DNA of 64,000 nucleotides, taken from contig CM082587.2 in the NCBI GenBank assembly GCA_040954595.2, positions 12,276,001 to 12,340,000 on the forward strand, written 5' to 3'. The notes beneath the pieces were generated by a model. The model had not been told where the DNA came from. It did no database searches and was given only the letters and a program-made list of their open reading frames with translations. The position numbers and the translations under genes were made by a program. Each line of letters begins with the position of its first letter. Position 1 is the stretch's first letter. The DNA comes from Balanoglossus misakiensis (lineage: Eukaryota; Hemichordata). This document shows positions 19,843-32,158 of the stretch, one piece after another.

Positions 19843-19940
19843 CTGTCAGAATGGTGGAAACTGTGTGCTGACGCCCAATTGGTGTACTGAATTCACATGC
19901 TCCTGTACAAGCTGTTACTCCGGCGATTTATGTCAGACAT
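19843..19940 (+). pseudogene. Truncated EGF exon at the X1/X2 junction
   Basis: An acceptor from the end of X (ACCACAG) is fused to CTGTCAGAATGGTGG, so the exon equals 3176-3298 minus 25 bp covering C1 and C2. At 98 bp it is out of phase, though acceptor and donor (GTGAGT) survive. It marks the recombination point between the tandem copies. Confidence 0.8.
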
Positions 19941-20324
19941 GTGAGTGATTTTAAATTTCAGACGAAGAGGAACATAATAACATAACACATAATCGGCTTG
20001 CAGTTGGTTTCTTCCAACCTGTATCAAACAGTGAATAACGACACAATTTTGGGGAAATTTATTAAGAATGTGTGTGCCATAAAAGGGGATTGTGTATTTG
20101 ACCAAACAACAACCTGCACCGTATGGTACACTAAGACACTATTACACCTGTGTCAAAATTTCATTACGTTTCTTTTGTTGAACATGGAAGAAATTTGTCA
20201 CAGTGATGTTCTGTTGACCAACTGAGATTTTTACCACTCAACCCTGACTGCACAAATCTGTTTAAAGTATATGTAGTAAATATTAACTGTACACAATTTA
20301 TATCACTTTCTCTTCTGTGCACAG

Positions 20325-20441
20325 ATTTGAATCCGTGTCAGCCCAACCCTTGTCTAAACAGTGGATTCTGCCAGCAAGTGTCCTGCACCGAGTTCAGATG
20401 CCAGAGTTCGCGCTGTTTCATCGGAACCACGTGCGCTGAAC
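20325..20441 (+). CDS. EGF-like module exon, copy of 3683-3799
   Basis: Same 117-bp phase 1-1 exon, with the serine in place of C5 (RCQSSRC) and both splice sites intact. No coding difference from the X1 copy was seen. Confidence 0.72.
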
Positions 20442-20663
20442 GTAAGCAAACCAGTGTCAGATTTGCCGCACAAAGTAGAAATCGCTGGGCTTTGTCATTG
20501 ATATTGTCTCAATAAAGTTGCCTGTGATTGTGCAGCTAACCAAGAGACTTATATGCACTACCGTAGCCATGATGTATACTTTCATTGACTCAAATGCTCA
20601 TCAGAGTAGATGTTGCTATTTTTCCAACCGTAAATTGAAACATCAGAAAGTTATGACATCAAC

Positions 20664-20694
20664 TACCCCCACCCCCACCCCACCCCACCCCCAA
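20664..20694. repeat. (CCCCA)n-like microsatellite, X2 copy
   Basis: Same unit and length as at 4022-4052. Confidence 0.8.
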
Positions 20695-20889
20695 CTAGTA
20701 AATATTATAAGATGCTGTAATTATGATAAAGATGGTAGCACCAAGCTTGGATCAAGTGGTCTTCATTATCCTTCACACATGAACATGATCACACGGATGT
20801 GCAATCTTCTGACAGTCTGCTACAGATTTCACTTCCCACTCAAGTGTGTAAGACCCTAATGTGATACTTTTCATTTCTCTCACCCTTAG

Positions 20890-21012
20890 CGATCAACCAG
20901 TGTCTTCTAAACCCATGTCTGAATAACGGAGTGTATCAGCCACTTCAAGGCTCCTGCTCAATCTACACCTGCAACTGTCCAACCTGCTACACTGGGCAAA
21001 CATGTGTTACAT
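20890..21012 (+). CDS. EGF-like module exon, copy of 4248-4370
   Basis: Same 123-bp exon with Tyr for C3 (NNGVYQ). Splice sites intact, encoded module identical. Confidence 0.75.
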
Positions 21013-22862
21013 GTAAGTCACAAGTTTTTAGGTCCCATTGGTATGTACCATGGGACCTTATGGGATTGGTTACGTCTGTATGTATGGATGGATGGATGGA
21101 TGGATGTATGTCTGTATGTCCGTCCACATCGAAAACTTGAAAACCGCAGCGCGTATGACCTCGATATTTGGCGTGTAGATGCAGGCAGGGCTGTAGATGG
21201 GAGTTGATTTGAAAATTGGTATGCATGTACCTTATATCAACCTCATACCTCATACAATCCTGTATGTTTTGAGCTAATATTATCGATTTCCTATTTTTTT
21301 TGCATTTTTTTGTATTTTTCCATGTTATTGGTAAAATGTCTTTGAAATTTAGTATGAAGCCTCCTAATGTTGTCTAAGTAACCATAGTTTTGTTCAAATT
21401 GTTGCAAAATTTGCATATCTATAATTTTGAGCAATATTTGCCATTTTTGGTCAAAAAATGTTTTTCTTTAAAACCTCATGCCAGATTGCTTTCCAATTTG
21501 GTAGGCATGTTCGTAGGGGTAACCTAAATAATATGTTGTAAAAAAAAAAGATATTTGCATAAATGTGTTATCGGGGAAACTTTTGCAATTTTTGTCAAAA
21601 ATTGTTTTCTCTGAAACCGCTTGTCCTATTGCATTGAACTTAGGCAGCATGTTCCTTGTAGTGATTGAAGTAAGATATTGTACAATTTTGGTGATATTTG
21701 CATATTTGTGTTTTTGCCACTTTTGAACAAATATTTTCTGTGAAACTGCTTGTTGGATTGCTTTGAAATTAGTTTTTTCTCTGATTGCTTTGAAATTTAG
21801 GATATAATTTCATAACACATACCTGTATATGTGCAACTTTTATTCAGTTCTGAGATCAGAAAGATTAAATATTTAGCGAGTTTTTTTGGTAAGTTTCTTA
21901 GTTTTTGGTTAGCAAATCTTCTCCTAAACAAATTGTCCAGTTGTTTTTAAAGTTACTATTTACAAGGAGTTGTTACCTCGAACAAAGACATGTTTACATA
22001 ACTTAAATAGGCCAGCTGTTACAGAGACCACCAGCTATCAAATTTTAATTACCAGTGGCAGGTCAGTGTGTGTCTGTTCCAGGGCTGACTGAAAGAAGTT
22101 GCTTCGCATATGTGTTTGTACAGACAATTTTTGGTCATTTTTTTTCTAGCACCACTTGTAAGACTGCCATGACACATGACAGTTTATTGGGCATGTTCCT
22201 TGTTAATGTTTTTACATTCCATATTTCTATATGGTCAGATCATATCTGCTTGCAAATGTCACCTGTAATTTTTATTCTGGTGTGTCACTGTTTCCGCATA
22301 ATCCTCAAATGTCATCAGATCTCCGAATGTGATGAAAACAGTGTGTTTTGAGTGTTTTTTAAATGACCTTTTGGGTTAAAAGTGGCAAAAATGGCAATTT
22401 TGTCTTGAAAGGGGTCAATAAGACTGACTTTTTTGGAATCAGCACCATTTTTTACATTGAATGGACTAGTCTGCTCAAACTTTCCTTACCAACAATTCTG
22501 TTTAATCTTCTGTAACATGTATACTAGTATACATGTAGCTGCCTGATAGTTTGCCCTGCGTGTGTAATTGCTGAGTGACATAACGCATTCTGTGATTGGT
22601 GCAGTCACGTAACCACCAATAAGATCGCTTGTTATAAGGAGAACTGCACGACCTTTAACCGCATTAGCATACCTGATTTTTAGGGCTCGATATTACCTCT
22701 GAGGACGCAATATTTAAGTTGAAGTTTTTTTTCTTTTATCATATTAGAGCAAGAAGACTTGTTTTTATGTAAAAGAAATAAACCTTAATATACAGAGTGC
22801 ATTTTGAAACGATAGGCAGGTCCGGCCCATAGCCTAATTCTTCATTTTTCTGTCATGCGTAG
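21013..22862 (+). other. Long intron, X2 copy
   Basis: Equivalent of 4371-6309. It has the (GGAT)n run at about 21083-21109, a deletion of about 96 bp at 21,206 (GGGAGTT/GATTTG) and a 7-bp ACCTCAT duplication at about 21,240. The 22-bp palindrome recurs at 22515-22536. No gene. Confidence 0.6.
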
Positions 22863-22978
22863 GAATTGATCAGTGCTAACAACCCATGTCAAAATGGCAG
22901 CACTTGCCAACCCTAACCTCGTGTGGGGCATTGACGTGCACCTGCCAAGGATGCTATACTGGGAGCGCTGTGAAAATT
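22863..22978 (+). pseudogene. Broken EGF exon, copy of 6310-6425
   Basis: Same TAA after IDQC and the same frame changes as the X1 copy, showing the damage came before the duplication. Confidence 0.6.
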
Positions 22979-23371
22979 GTCAGTCAGTTTCTTTTGTCAA
23001 ATTAATCAATATGTGTGGGACTGCTATACATGTATATAAAACAGAATACTGCGATGGAAAATTCTATAACTTAATGTTTCACTGGATATATGACTTAAAG
23101 TTAGCAGGATGCAGTGAATTCAACAGAAAGTGTAATTTCCTCTTGTGTGAGCTCTGTGCGACTGTGCCAATGAAAATCTCACCACAAACAAAAATGACAG
23201 GTATACACTGTATATTAGCAGCTTTGTCTCTGTAATAGCCATAGTGTTTTGAAGTTGAAAACTTGCAAAGTGTGCAGTTTTATTCACACTACAAAGGAAA
23301 CATTGTTGAAACGGATTATCTGTGTACATTGTCAAACTGTACACTTGTCGCGAGATTTATTCTCAATTATA

Positions 23372-24472
23372 TTATATCATGCTACCGTCCGCAATTCTGA
23401 TTGGACGAGAGCTAAATCCAGCGATGCTAAAATACTCAATAATGCACTGCTGACAGTGGTAAAACGGGCTTTCTGTTTGCCACATGGGTTTGTTCTTTAG
23501 GTTGTTGTATGTGTTTACACTCATCATGTTTATAGTAGAACCAGGGTCGATCAGTGAGGCAACTGCTGTTTGTTCTATCTGCACTGTTACTTGAGGCCTC
23601 CTGCCATTTGATTGTTGTTCAGTGAAGCAGTATTCATCTCCCGAGCTGTCTTCCACTTTATGCACAGCTTTGACAGTTTCATCCTTGTCTACCCTATTTG
23701 CCTTGTCTTTTGATCGGTAGCATTTGGCAAAATAGTTAGGTTTGCCACACTTCCTGCATGACTTGCCTTTAGCTGGACATACTGAGTCATGTGGATAGGT
23801 GCCACCACAATAATAACAAGTGGACGGTCCTTTCGCTGGCTGCTGATGAGCTCTCTTTTGTTTATTTGGTTTCGGGCGTTGGTGGCGCTGTTTTCTGACC
23901 GCATTCACAGATGCCGTATCTGCACCATAATTTTGGGTTTTCTCCTCAATCCCACTAGCCTGAACCTCTGATACCTCAAATGAACAGGCTGTACTCAGTA
24001 GATTCTCTAGTGTCGTCTCCTCCCGAAGTGCACGACGTCTGAGACGGGCTGATGTGAATCCTCGTATGATTTGTGATTTGACCTCTTGATCCTTATTGGT
24101 GAAGTCACATATGTTTCTGCTAGGCGTTGCAAACAAGTGTGATAGGCATCAATCGATTCGCCGTTGTTTTGTATGGTGTCTCTGAAGATAAATCGTTCGT
24201 ATTCAATGTTCCGTTTGGGTGAGAAGTATGACGAAAGCTTTAATTTGGCTGTTTCACAGCTAGTTCCTGTATCTGGTAGAGTATCAAAGAAGTCGGAAAC
24301 TTCCTCACCTGCCCAGTGCAATAGCAGTGCACGTTGTCGCTTGTCATCTGTAATGTTGAATGCGACAAATGCGTTTTCTACTCTAGCCATGTACTTTTTC
24401 CATCTCGTACTGGTGGTTGTCGGGTCTGAATGAACAGGAAAACTCGGCATTGACGGCTAGCTGATTCTCCAT
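23372..24472 (-). pseudogene. Ty3/gypsy-type gag-protease remnant, single copy
   Basis: ATG at 24472 (MENQLAVNA), frame change into the capsid frame (24450-24007; WKKYMAR, HWAGEEVSDFFDTLPDTG), then a second change into the 254-codon frame (24136-23372). That frame holds the zinc-knuckle-like motifs and a DPG protease site. Small differences from X1 (SKDKAN for SKGKAN, FTEQQ for FTVQQ) show drift. Pol is missing. Since it is unduplicated here, it represents the state before the X1 triplication. Confidence 0.77.
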
Positions 24473-24637
24473 GTTCTCCGTCCTCGTCGCCAAATATAGA
24501 ATCGTTGGTGGGCAATAATGACAACACGAGACACCAAGTCCGGCATGTAAGAGTGAGAGTGCCTAGCCTAGTTCACGCACTTTATTCATAATGACCCGAA
24601 TGTTGCATTACGTCATTTTACAGAATGTATAAAGTAT
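24473..24637 (-). mobile_element. Retrotransposon leader and LTR 3' edge, X2 copy
   Basis: Same AATAAA and GGCGACGAGGAC leader as 10396-10560. Confidence 0.5.
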
Positions 24638-24849
24638 AGATGCTCACTAGTGTTTGGACACTACAATATACATGTGACTGCAGTGTCTTTCCAATCATGA
24701 ATTTGCAAGGTGTCCTTCGGAGAAAATCTTCTGATTCTCTTTTCTGATTTGCTTTGCATATTTAACTTAATGATCTCATTTGTTGGAATTCCCTGTCTCA
24801 AATTTTTGATGATCAGTCTCTGCCCCATTGCTCATCGTCCCAACTTTCT

Positions 24850-25177
24850 GATGATATATGGATGATATATGGGATCAAATCTTTGGTCGTGTATTTGCTA
24901 CAAATGGTAGGTATTGGTTCGTGATTGAGTCTTTGTGTTGTATATTTGGGGTCGCAGTGGTATGAGTTTGGATTTATGCCAATCTTTAAGTTAAGTGTTA
25001 TTTGGGTTGCCGTTGAGCATTGATGGCTTGATAAGTGGGGCTAGGGTCAATTTTGATTGGGTTTGGATTGTTTGGGCTATGATAGGTTGGGTGATGGCTA
25101 GGATTTGTGGTGGGTATAAGGTGTGGTGTAAGAGATGGAGGCATTATGGGGTCTGGTGAGGTTTTTGTGAAGGAGGC
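24850..25177 (-). repeat. LINE 3' segment matching the ~570-bp satellite, X2 copy
   Basis: Counterpart of 10773-11100. The one visible difference relevant to satellite identity, CTATGATAGG at about 25077 against CTAAGATAGG in X1, matches the satellite (CCTATCATAG), so X2 is marginally closer to it. Confidence 0.85.
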
Positions 25178-26197
25178 CATGGTGGCTGCAGAATTCAGGG
25201 CATGCTGTAGCGGTTGAATGCATGATGATGGTAAACCACAGAGTATTGCATTGCAGTAGTCCAGTTTTGATGTGATTAGAGCATGAACCAGCATCTGGCA
25301 AACTTCCTTAGTGAGGTAACGGCGAATGTGGCTGATTTGACGCAGATGGAAGAAAATTGACTTGCAAATTGCATTAATGTGCTTATTGAAAGTGTAATTG
25401 TCGTCGAATGTCACACCTATATTCCGTGCAGAATTCACAATTTGAACACAACATGATCCAATGCTCATGTGGTTTATGGGACGAGGCGAGCGGTTGAACT
25501 GAGACCTTATCAGGAGTACCTCGGGTTTGCCAACATTTAGTTGAAGTTTATTATGTGTCATCCAGGTTTTTATTTCGTGAACTGCCCTTTCCATCTTGTC
25601 TAATGTACTTATGGTGTCTAACTGGAAGAAATATTGGTATAGTTGGTTGTCATCGGCATATTGGTGAAAATTGATGTTGTGGTGACAAATAAGTTGAGCA
25701 AGTGGTTGGATGTAGCTGCAGAACAAAAGTGGGCCAAGCACTGAACCGTGTGGTACTCCATATTGTAGATATTGAGGTTCTGACATTGTGCCATACAAAC
25801 TGCTGTCTGTTCTTAAGATATGATGAGAACCATTGTAGTGCGATGTTGGTGATGCCCAGTTTTGATAACCTTGAGATGATTGTGTCGTGATCTATGGTAT
25901 CAAACACAGAGGAGAGATCGAGGAGAACCATGAGTACACATTTACCGGCATCCAGTGCCATACAAATATCGTTGTTGACTTTAGTAAGTGCTGTTTCGGT
26001 ACTGTGATCCTTTCGGTACGCTGACTGCAGTGGTTCTTGTAGTGAGTTGGTAGTCAAATATGATGTCAGTTGTTGTGCTACAATCTTCCCGATTACTTTT
26101 GACAGGAAGGTTAGGTTTGAAACTGGTCTATAGTTCTTGAAAATGTTTTTGTCGAGCGAAGGTTTCTTGAGTATATTGGTGTGATGACTGCTATTTT
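24998..26197 (-). pseudogene. CR1/L2-type LINE reverse transcriptase, X2 copy
   Basis: Frames at 26057-25650 and 25798-24998 with [26 protein letters not shown] and [10 protein letters not shown]. Same frameshift and same entry into satellite sequence after NSAA as in X1. [10 protein letters not shown] here against [10 protein letters not shown] in X1; the X2 residues look closer to a functional RT. Confidence 0.82.
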
Positions 26198-26422
26198 AAG
26201 TTATTCAGGAACAGTTCCAGTTTTGAGTGACAAATTGATAATTGTGGCTATGATAGTGAGCAGATTACCAAGACATTGCTTATCAAGTGCTGTAGGGATG
26301 AGATCAAGTACACGTGTTTTAGATGGAGACTGACGGGTTGGTTATAAGCTGATATGGCTGAGGAGAGGTCATTTGGAGGCTAGGACATTTGATGTATTTT
26401 GTCGAGATCATGGCTGAAACTA

Positions 26423-27202
26423 TCAATTGAAATGGCAGATATGACGATAAGATATTTGACGTCTACTGTGTGTTGGTTTCGGAAGAGCAAGTTTTGCATT
26501 GACAGGATTGTGATCAGAGAGTTCCAAGCAGTCTACAGAGACACTCTTGATGTTAGACGCAGAGTTAGATAAGATGAGATCAAGAGTATGACCCTTTCTG
26601 TGTGTTGGTTGTTGGACCCATTGTTTCAGATTACAGGCGCTGATGATTCCATTGAATTTCTGTGTTACTGGATTCTTATCATCTTCTAGGTGAATATTGA
26701 AATCTCCTACGATGAAGAGATTACTTGAGCAGGTGACATACTTCTCAAGTGTTGTACTGAACTCTTCCATGAACTGTGGTGCGGTGAATTTATTATTAAC
26801 TGATGGTGGTGGACGGTAGACAAGAATTATTTTCATGGAAAGTTTCTGGTGAAGAATAGTTGCTTCCGCTGCCTCAAAAGATTTAACAGAGAGAATAGGC
26901 TTCCAAGCTGTTTATTTTAGTGCTAGCTTATGAATTTAAGCTAAGCCTCCACCGATCTTGCCAACCCCAGGTAGATATTTGACAGCATAGCCTGGTGGTG
27001 TACATTCAGCCATTACGTGTTCGTCACCAGATTCCTTCAACCATGTTTCAGTGAGTACAAGAATATCAATTTCTTTATCTGTGATGTAGTCTGCAATGTC
27101 TAATGATTTGCATCTAGCTGAGCGGACATTCCATGTAGAGAGTACAAGTTCACACGTATTGTGGAAAGGGTGGATCTTGAATACTGCATAGTCACTCTTC
27201 AA
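26423..27202 (-). pseudogene. LINE AP-like endonuclease, X2 copy
   Basis: Frames at 27202-26936 and 26836-26423 with WNVRS, TETWL, YRPPP, GDFNIH and SDHNPV. Interrupted by the same stop after GGGLA as X1. Confidence 0.82.
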
Positions 27203-27675
27203 TAGATATTTAGTGACTCGCTAACTGTTGCGATTCGTGTGTGTGTAATTTACGTACTTCAAGTTAAATATCGCAACTAGCCGTAATGTTTGACTAGGGG
27301 GAGCACCTATACTAATGCGAGTACCAGGGATTGAAAGTTGCACCTGTATTTTGATCCCTTAGTTACCCTTATAAGTACATTTGTAGTTTAATAACCATAG
27401 TTCTATTGCAAACCATTCTTTCCGTAGTTTCTTGTTTCAAATATTGTAATCTGAATTTATTATGATGTTTAACAGGTGTGATTATCTGTATTTGCGGCCA
27501 TTTTGAAAAAAAATTGGTTGCCATGGAAACTCTTCAACAGATATTTAGTGACTCGCTATCTGAATTTGTTCAGTACTCATTAACACACATCTGAGCCAAG
27601 TTTGGTGCTTTTATCACAAAATACACAATCGATATGAAAATTTGGGTTTTGGTGCTCCACTACCTAAGTAACATT

Positions 27676-28097
27676 AAGGATGTACGTTCAATAAAATGGA
27701 AAGTATTGTCATTTTTTTTAATTGTGGATTTTTTTATTCTCTTTTGTATGTATAATGAAAATCCGTAATAAAATATAGGGGTCACCGCGCTTGTTTTTGA
27801 AATACAGAGCCATGAAATTGGTCGATAATAGAAGAAATCTGCTGACTCAGCATTTTTCACCAATGGTTTGTTTGTCTATGGCCAAAATTTCTTAATGCAA
27901 TTTATCTCAAAAAAGAGCGCGGTGACCCCTATATTTTATTTGACCAATGAATTTATATTTGCTGGACTGAGCTATGTGTAAAATTTCGAGAAAATAACAA
28001 TAGTAGAAGTTTGTTTTCTGGCGATTATCAATGTAATCCTATGGAAAAAAGACCGGACACGCAGTGTTTCCGGTTTATGTTCTGCACGTACATCCTT
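27676..28097. mobile_element. Small inverted-repeat element, X2 copy
   Basis: Same AAGGATGTACGT ends and inner GGGGTCACCGCGC hairpin as 13599-14019, one base longer. Confidence 0.6.
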
Positions 28098-28161
28098 GAT
28101 GAAGTTTGCTGGCTAGAGGGCTCCTAAACCTCCTTAATATTTGACGTCTTCACTCCTACAG

Positions 28162-28394
28162 GACTGCGCAGCTGGAAGTTAAAGTTCAGCATGTTCTGAA
28201 GCATGCACGCTGTGTCCAGGGGTTTCATGTGTGGAACAGCCAGCCTCTCATCACCAACACAATGCGGACTGGGATATTTTGCCAACAATGGAAGTATAGA
28301 CTGTACGCCTTGTCCTGCCCCGGGTATAAGTGCCAATATGATGGTATGTCGGAGCCAGAGGTGTGTGAAGATGGATACTACACTAATATAGATG
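28162..28394 (+). pseudogene. Ephrin-receptor-like repeat exon, copy of 14084-14316
   Basis: Same stop and frameshifts. The donor is GTTAGT instead of GTGAGT, a weaker site. Confidence 0.6.
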
Positions 28395-28439
28395 GTTAGT
28401 CAGCACTTAAAGTTTGGGCATTACTGTGTAATCTTTCAC

Positions 28440-28952
28440 TTAAAGGCACGAAAGCTGTAACTTTTGGGATAATTTTCATAATTTTTGTTTAAAACTACAC
28501 TACCATTAGTCCATGCAGATGAAGGCAGTGAACTATACACAAGCATTATAAACCCTAAATATGAGTGCATATGCAAGTTTTAACCAGATAAATAATAAAG
28601 CTTTGCCGCAAGCGATTATGGCCGCCACCGTGGGAAAATGCAAGAAACAATGAAATTGTTGCATTTCCGGTTGTGAAACTTCATAAACAAAACATGATCT
28701 CATCCACTTGAGCTCATGGAAGTAAATGTACACCACTGAGACATCAGATTTCCATTTTTCATTGCAATATTGCACTTTTTTTAAAATTGCAGGAATTTTT
28801 GTTTTTTCTTTAATTTTGGCCATTGTGTCATAAATAAGTGTTGAGCTTGATATATTATCATGAAATATCATTTAATAGACATAATTAAAAGCATATATGA
28901 GATTATTTAAAACATTAATTTTTTTATCTAGTTGCAGCTTACGTGCCTTTAA
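28440..28952. mobile_element. TTAA-flanked MITE, X2 copy
   Basis: Element 28444-28948 between TTAA at 28440-28443 and 28949-28952, matching 14366-14871. The left end reads AGGCACGAAAGCT, one mismatch from the right end. Confidence 0.75.
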
Positions 28953-29373
28953 GGCAGACGATCATCTTATGTGCATGTACGTAATTCTGTGCGTACAAAC
29001 ATTACGTCCAGTCCAAATATTCTGCCAATTTTACATCCAATGCATTCAAATAGTGGACTGCTTCGCTTTCATCCAGTTTTCATGTGCATCGTATAAGTAG
29101 ACTTTTGTTTTGTCCCGTCTTTTCACCAAATTTGCTCTTTTCCAAATCTCCGACACAGACTATGATCGTCACGATCTTGTCTGTTGTTAGAACAGCACAC
29201 TGCCGTATGGCATTGACTGTACACAGTTTCTGTTACCAATATCTCTGGATTGGCATTTTCCTGTCCTCAATCTTTTGCCAGGGATTTTTGTCTCCCCAAC
29301 CCGCGTGAGAATCCCACGTCTTTGAAGGTATGACTGTGACTATAAGATTCTATAAATCTCTGTTTATTTTCAG

Positions 29374-29504
29374 CACAAACATCATGTGCTGATTGCCCAG
29401 CTGGTAACCAATGTCCAAATGGTAACTCTGTGATTTTATGCTCGGCTGGTTATTACAGTTCGGCCTTGGACAAAGGATGTCTCGCTGTACCTCTTGCATA
29501 ACAG
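29374..29504 (+). pseudogene. Ephrin-receptor-like repeat exon, copy of 15297-15427
   Basis: Same CADCPAGNQCP and CSAGYYS pattern and the same one-base frameshift before GTAAAC. Confidence 0.6.
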
Positions 29505-29758
29505 GTAAACTTCTACCCACCCACCTTTATTTCCAACATCAAACATTAGGTCAGGTAATTTACTAACTGAAAAATAGGATGGGATCATTTTCTATTTCTG
29601 TATTTAAAATTTACTGATATAATATATGAATGAAAAAATGACAATTTTTCCAAATTTGAATAGACCTCTATTTATGAAAATAATTAAAATTTGCACCAAA
29701 TTTTTACAGTGGTATTCAAAGGTTAACTTGGTGTGTAAATTCTCTGTTTGATTTACAG

Positions 29759-29892
29759 ATCAGCTGGTGCTGAACATTGTACTATTTGTGAGCAAGGGTA
29801 CGCCTGCATAGATCCCAGTGCATCGCAATTCAAGTGTACCAAGGGTTACGTGTCATTGGCTGGTGCAACAAACTGTACCAGATGTACAAATG
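29759..29892 (+). pseudogene. Ephrin-receptor-like repeat exon, copy of 15682-15815
   Basis: Identical cysteine-rich reading (HCTICEQGYAC, NCTRC) and the same 134-bp length. Confidence 0.6.
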
Positions 29893-29998
29893 GTAAGATT
29901 GTGGTACTTGTTCAGTTTGCTGTGTGATGAAACTGAGGGGTATGTGTGTATGCATGTATGTGTTTACAACAGATTTTCAAGTCAGTGCGACTGGGGGT

Positions 29999-30030
29999 AT
30001 GTGTGTGTGTGTGTGTATGTATGTATGTGT
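29999..30030. repeat. (TG)n/(TATG)n microsatellite, X2 only
   Basis: A GT-rich run with TATG steps, part of an ~50-bp local duplication of the TATGTGTGTATGC stretch. X1 has only the short form at about 15864-15890. Confidence 0.8.
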
Positions 30031-30275
30031 TTACAACAGATTATCAACTCAGTGCGAGATCTTGCGAGACCTGGTTAGCCATGTGAGATCTCGCAGAGTC
30101 TTATGATATTCAGAAAATGGTTGATTAGAAATGACGTTTAATGTCCTCCAAAGAATTTTCTACATGCCTGTATACTTGTCTCAGAATTATGAAGTGAATC
30201 ATCTCAAGTAATTTGTTATTTTAAATGACACTGTATCACAAATACATCACTAAAAACCTCATTTTCTTTAATCAG

Positions 30276-30473
30276 ATGAAATAAGTGAGGAGCCTGCACG
30301 CACATCCTGTCTTCTGTGCCCTGCTGGAAAATCGTGTTCAGATCCAATGTAAGATCCGCTCGACTGTGGCAATGGTGAATATGCTATGGAAGGCGACGGC
30401 ACATGCACGCCTTGTCCAGTGGTATCCAAGTGTCCAACCATGTCACCCGTAGTGGATTGTTCAACAGTTACTG
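30276..30473 (+). pseudogene. Ephrin-receptor-like double repeat exon with TAA, missing from X1
   Basis: A 198-bp phase 1-1 exon (TTAATCAG acceptor, GTAAGT donor). It reads DEISEEPARTSCLLCPAGKS, CSDPM, a TAA, DPLDCGNGEYAMEGDGTC, TPCPVVSKCPTMSPVVDC. One stop is the only lesion. CLLCPAGKSC and CTPCPVVSKC are two consecutive ephrin-receptor-like motifs. X1 lost this exon by deletion. Confidence 0.65.
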
Positions 30474-30709
30474 GTAAGTTGGGCTGCAAATCACTCTTGT
30501 GACTTCCCTGTGTTATAGCATGGCATACACAGAAAATTAAACTGTTATGCTTATTGGAGATGATATTGTGATGCACTTTGAAAAACACAATGATTCCACT
30601 GAAGAGGTATTGTACAGTTAAACCTGTGATTACGGACATCTCTCTAATAAGGGATCGTTGGACCAAACCATGGTGGTAAAAATCGTTCTTTGAATTTTTT
30701 CTGTGATAG

Positions 30710-30806
30710 GTTCATACTCGCTAGGTTCGGCCACGTCCTTCTGGTTATGAATGCACAACTACAAGTGTCACACAGTGCGCTACAGGGCAGTAAAGTGCTG
30801 AAGGAG
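30710..30806 (+). pseudogene. Ephrin-receptor-like repeat exon, copy of 16048-16144
   Basis: Same GYECTTTSVTQCATGQ followed by a TAA, and the same frame change. Confidence 0.55.
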
Positions 30807-30909
30807 GTAAGTCTTGAAATCCCTTTTCTTCTTGTCTCGATTTGAACATGGTTCCACAAGTTGTTTACATCACTTGTAGTTTTACATATTTTTTGAGTTC
30901 AACAGCTAG

Positions 30910-31591
30910 CTATACATGGTGTCCTGAGAAGTCAACCAGTATGAGAAGTCGGTCTCGGCCAGTACGAGAAGTCGGCCTGTGGGAGAGAACCCTGGTACTT
31001 TGTGTTATATATAACTGTTTCACTACGAAATGTTTCCTTGATGTACAGGAGCTAAGATATTTGTACAAATAGCCGATGAATTTTAAAACTGTCTGTTCAC
31101 TTTTCATGTACGTCACCGGGGTACGTCAACATCAGTCACCTGCACTTCTTGAGCTGCGCCAGTAGTCTGTTCCTTGTCACGTTTGTTTGTTTGTTTGTTT
31201 GGTGTTGTCTCAGAAAGTATGAATATACACATACATCTTCTATGTATTTTAGTAGGCTTTGAAACAACTCCCTTTAATCAGAAATGTCACAGGAATTTGG
31301 CGAACAACCTAAGCTCCTTACGCGGATACGAGGCTGGGGAACCGGTACGGATGCCAGATGCCATTATTTGAAATGACGTCATTGTGTTGTCAAGAATTTG
31401 GGAAATCCGTCCAAATGAAAATATTTAGTGCAATTATATTTTATTAAGTGTTGTTATAAGTAATCTGGGTCATTACTGCACTATTCGGGTACAAGTTCAA
31501 CAACTGGCCGACTTCTCATACTGGCCGACTTCTCATGCGCGCGTACTGGCCGACTTCTAATCTGGCCGACTTCTCATGTATTCCTATACAT
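30910..31591. mobile_element. MITE with GAGAAGTCGGCCAGT subrepeats, X2 copy
   Basis: 30918-31583 between CTATACAT repeats at 30910-30917 and 31584-31591. A TTTG unit is added at about 31193 relative to X1. Confidence 0.6.
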
Positions 31592-31622
31592 TAGTGAAAA
31601 TTGGGCAAACTGGTGTTTTCAG

Positions 31623-31736
31623 ACAACTTATGAAGTCCTTGTCTCAATGGAGGTACCTGCCAACAACAGGTAAATTCTTGTACTGCCACAATTTGCATGT
31701 GCACAGAGTGTTACTAGGGAACCAGTTGTGAGACAA
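31623..31736 (+). pseudogene. EGF exon with two stops, copy of 16957-17070
   Basis: Same TGA and TAG as the X1 copy with intact splice sites. Confidence 0.65.
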
Positions 31737-32035
31737 GTAAGTTTGAATCTGTAGCAGTTAATAATGATAATTATCATTTTTTTATTATGATTTAAACTTC
31801 ACTGATGTTGTACAAACACAAAAATAGAAAGGGATAGCAGCTTAGCTCTATTCCGTTTCGAAAGTTTTTGTTCTTTTAAACTACCTGTGCATTTTTTTTA
31901 TTTATTCTGATTATGCTAATATGCTAATTTGTCGGTTTGTCACATCACAATTTTTGAAGGAAACTCAGCCACTTACATACATTCATAATCACGTGACATT
32001 GATGATCATGGAAAATTTGACCCTTTTCCTTGCAG

Positions 32036-32158
32036 GACTCAACCAGTGTCAACCAAATCCGTGCCAGAATGGTGGCTTCTGTCAACCGGCTCGAAATTCC
32101 TGCTTTGATCTCACCTGCATATGTACTGGTTGCTACAAAGGTGATAGGTGTGAGATAT
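32036..32158 (+). CDS. EGF-like module exon, copy of 17342-17464
   Basis: Same fully conserved eight-cysteine module and splice sites. The introns on both sides differ from X1 by small insertions. Confidence 0.82.

Larger units (their letters stand above)
3203..19844. repeat. X1 segmental duplicate (partner X2, 19845-34561)
   Basis: Collinear with X2 at an offset of 16,642 at the left end, 14,077 in the middle and 14,717 at the right end. The offset changes come from an 89-bp net loss in X2 near 21,206, two additional 1,238-bp units in X1, and a 585-bp net loss in X1 near 15,926. Point differences are sparse, suggesting a recent tandem duplication or two haplotypes placed in series by the assembly. 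Confidence 0.9.
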
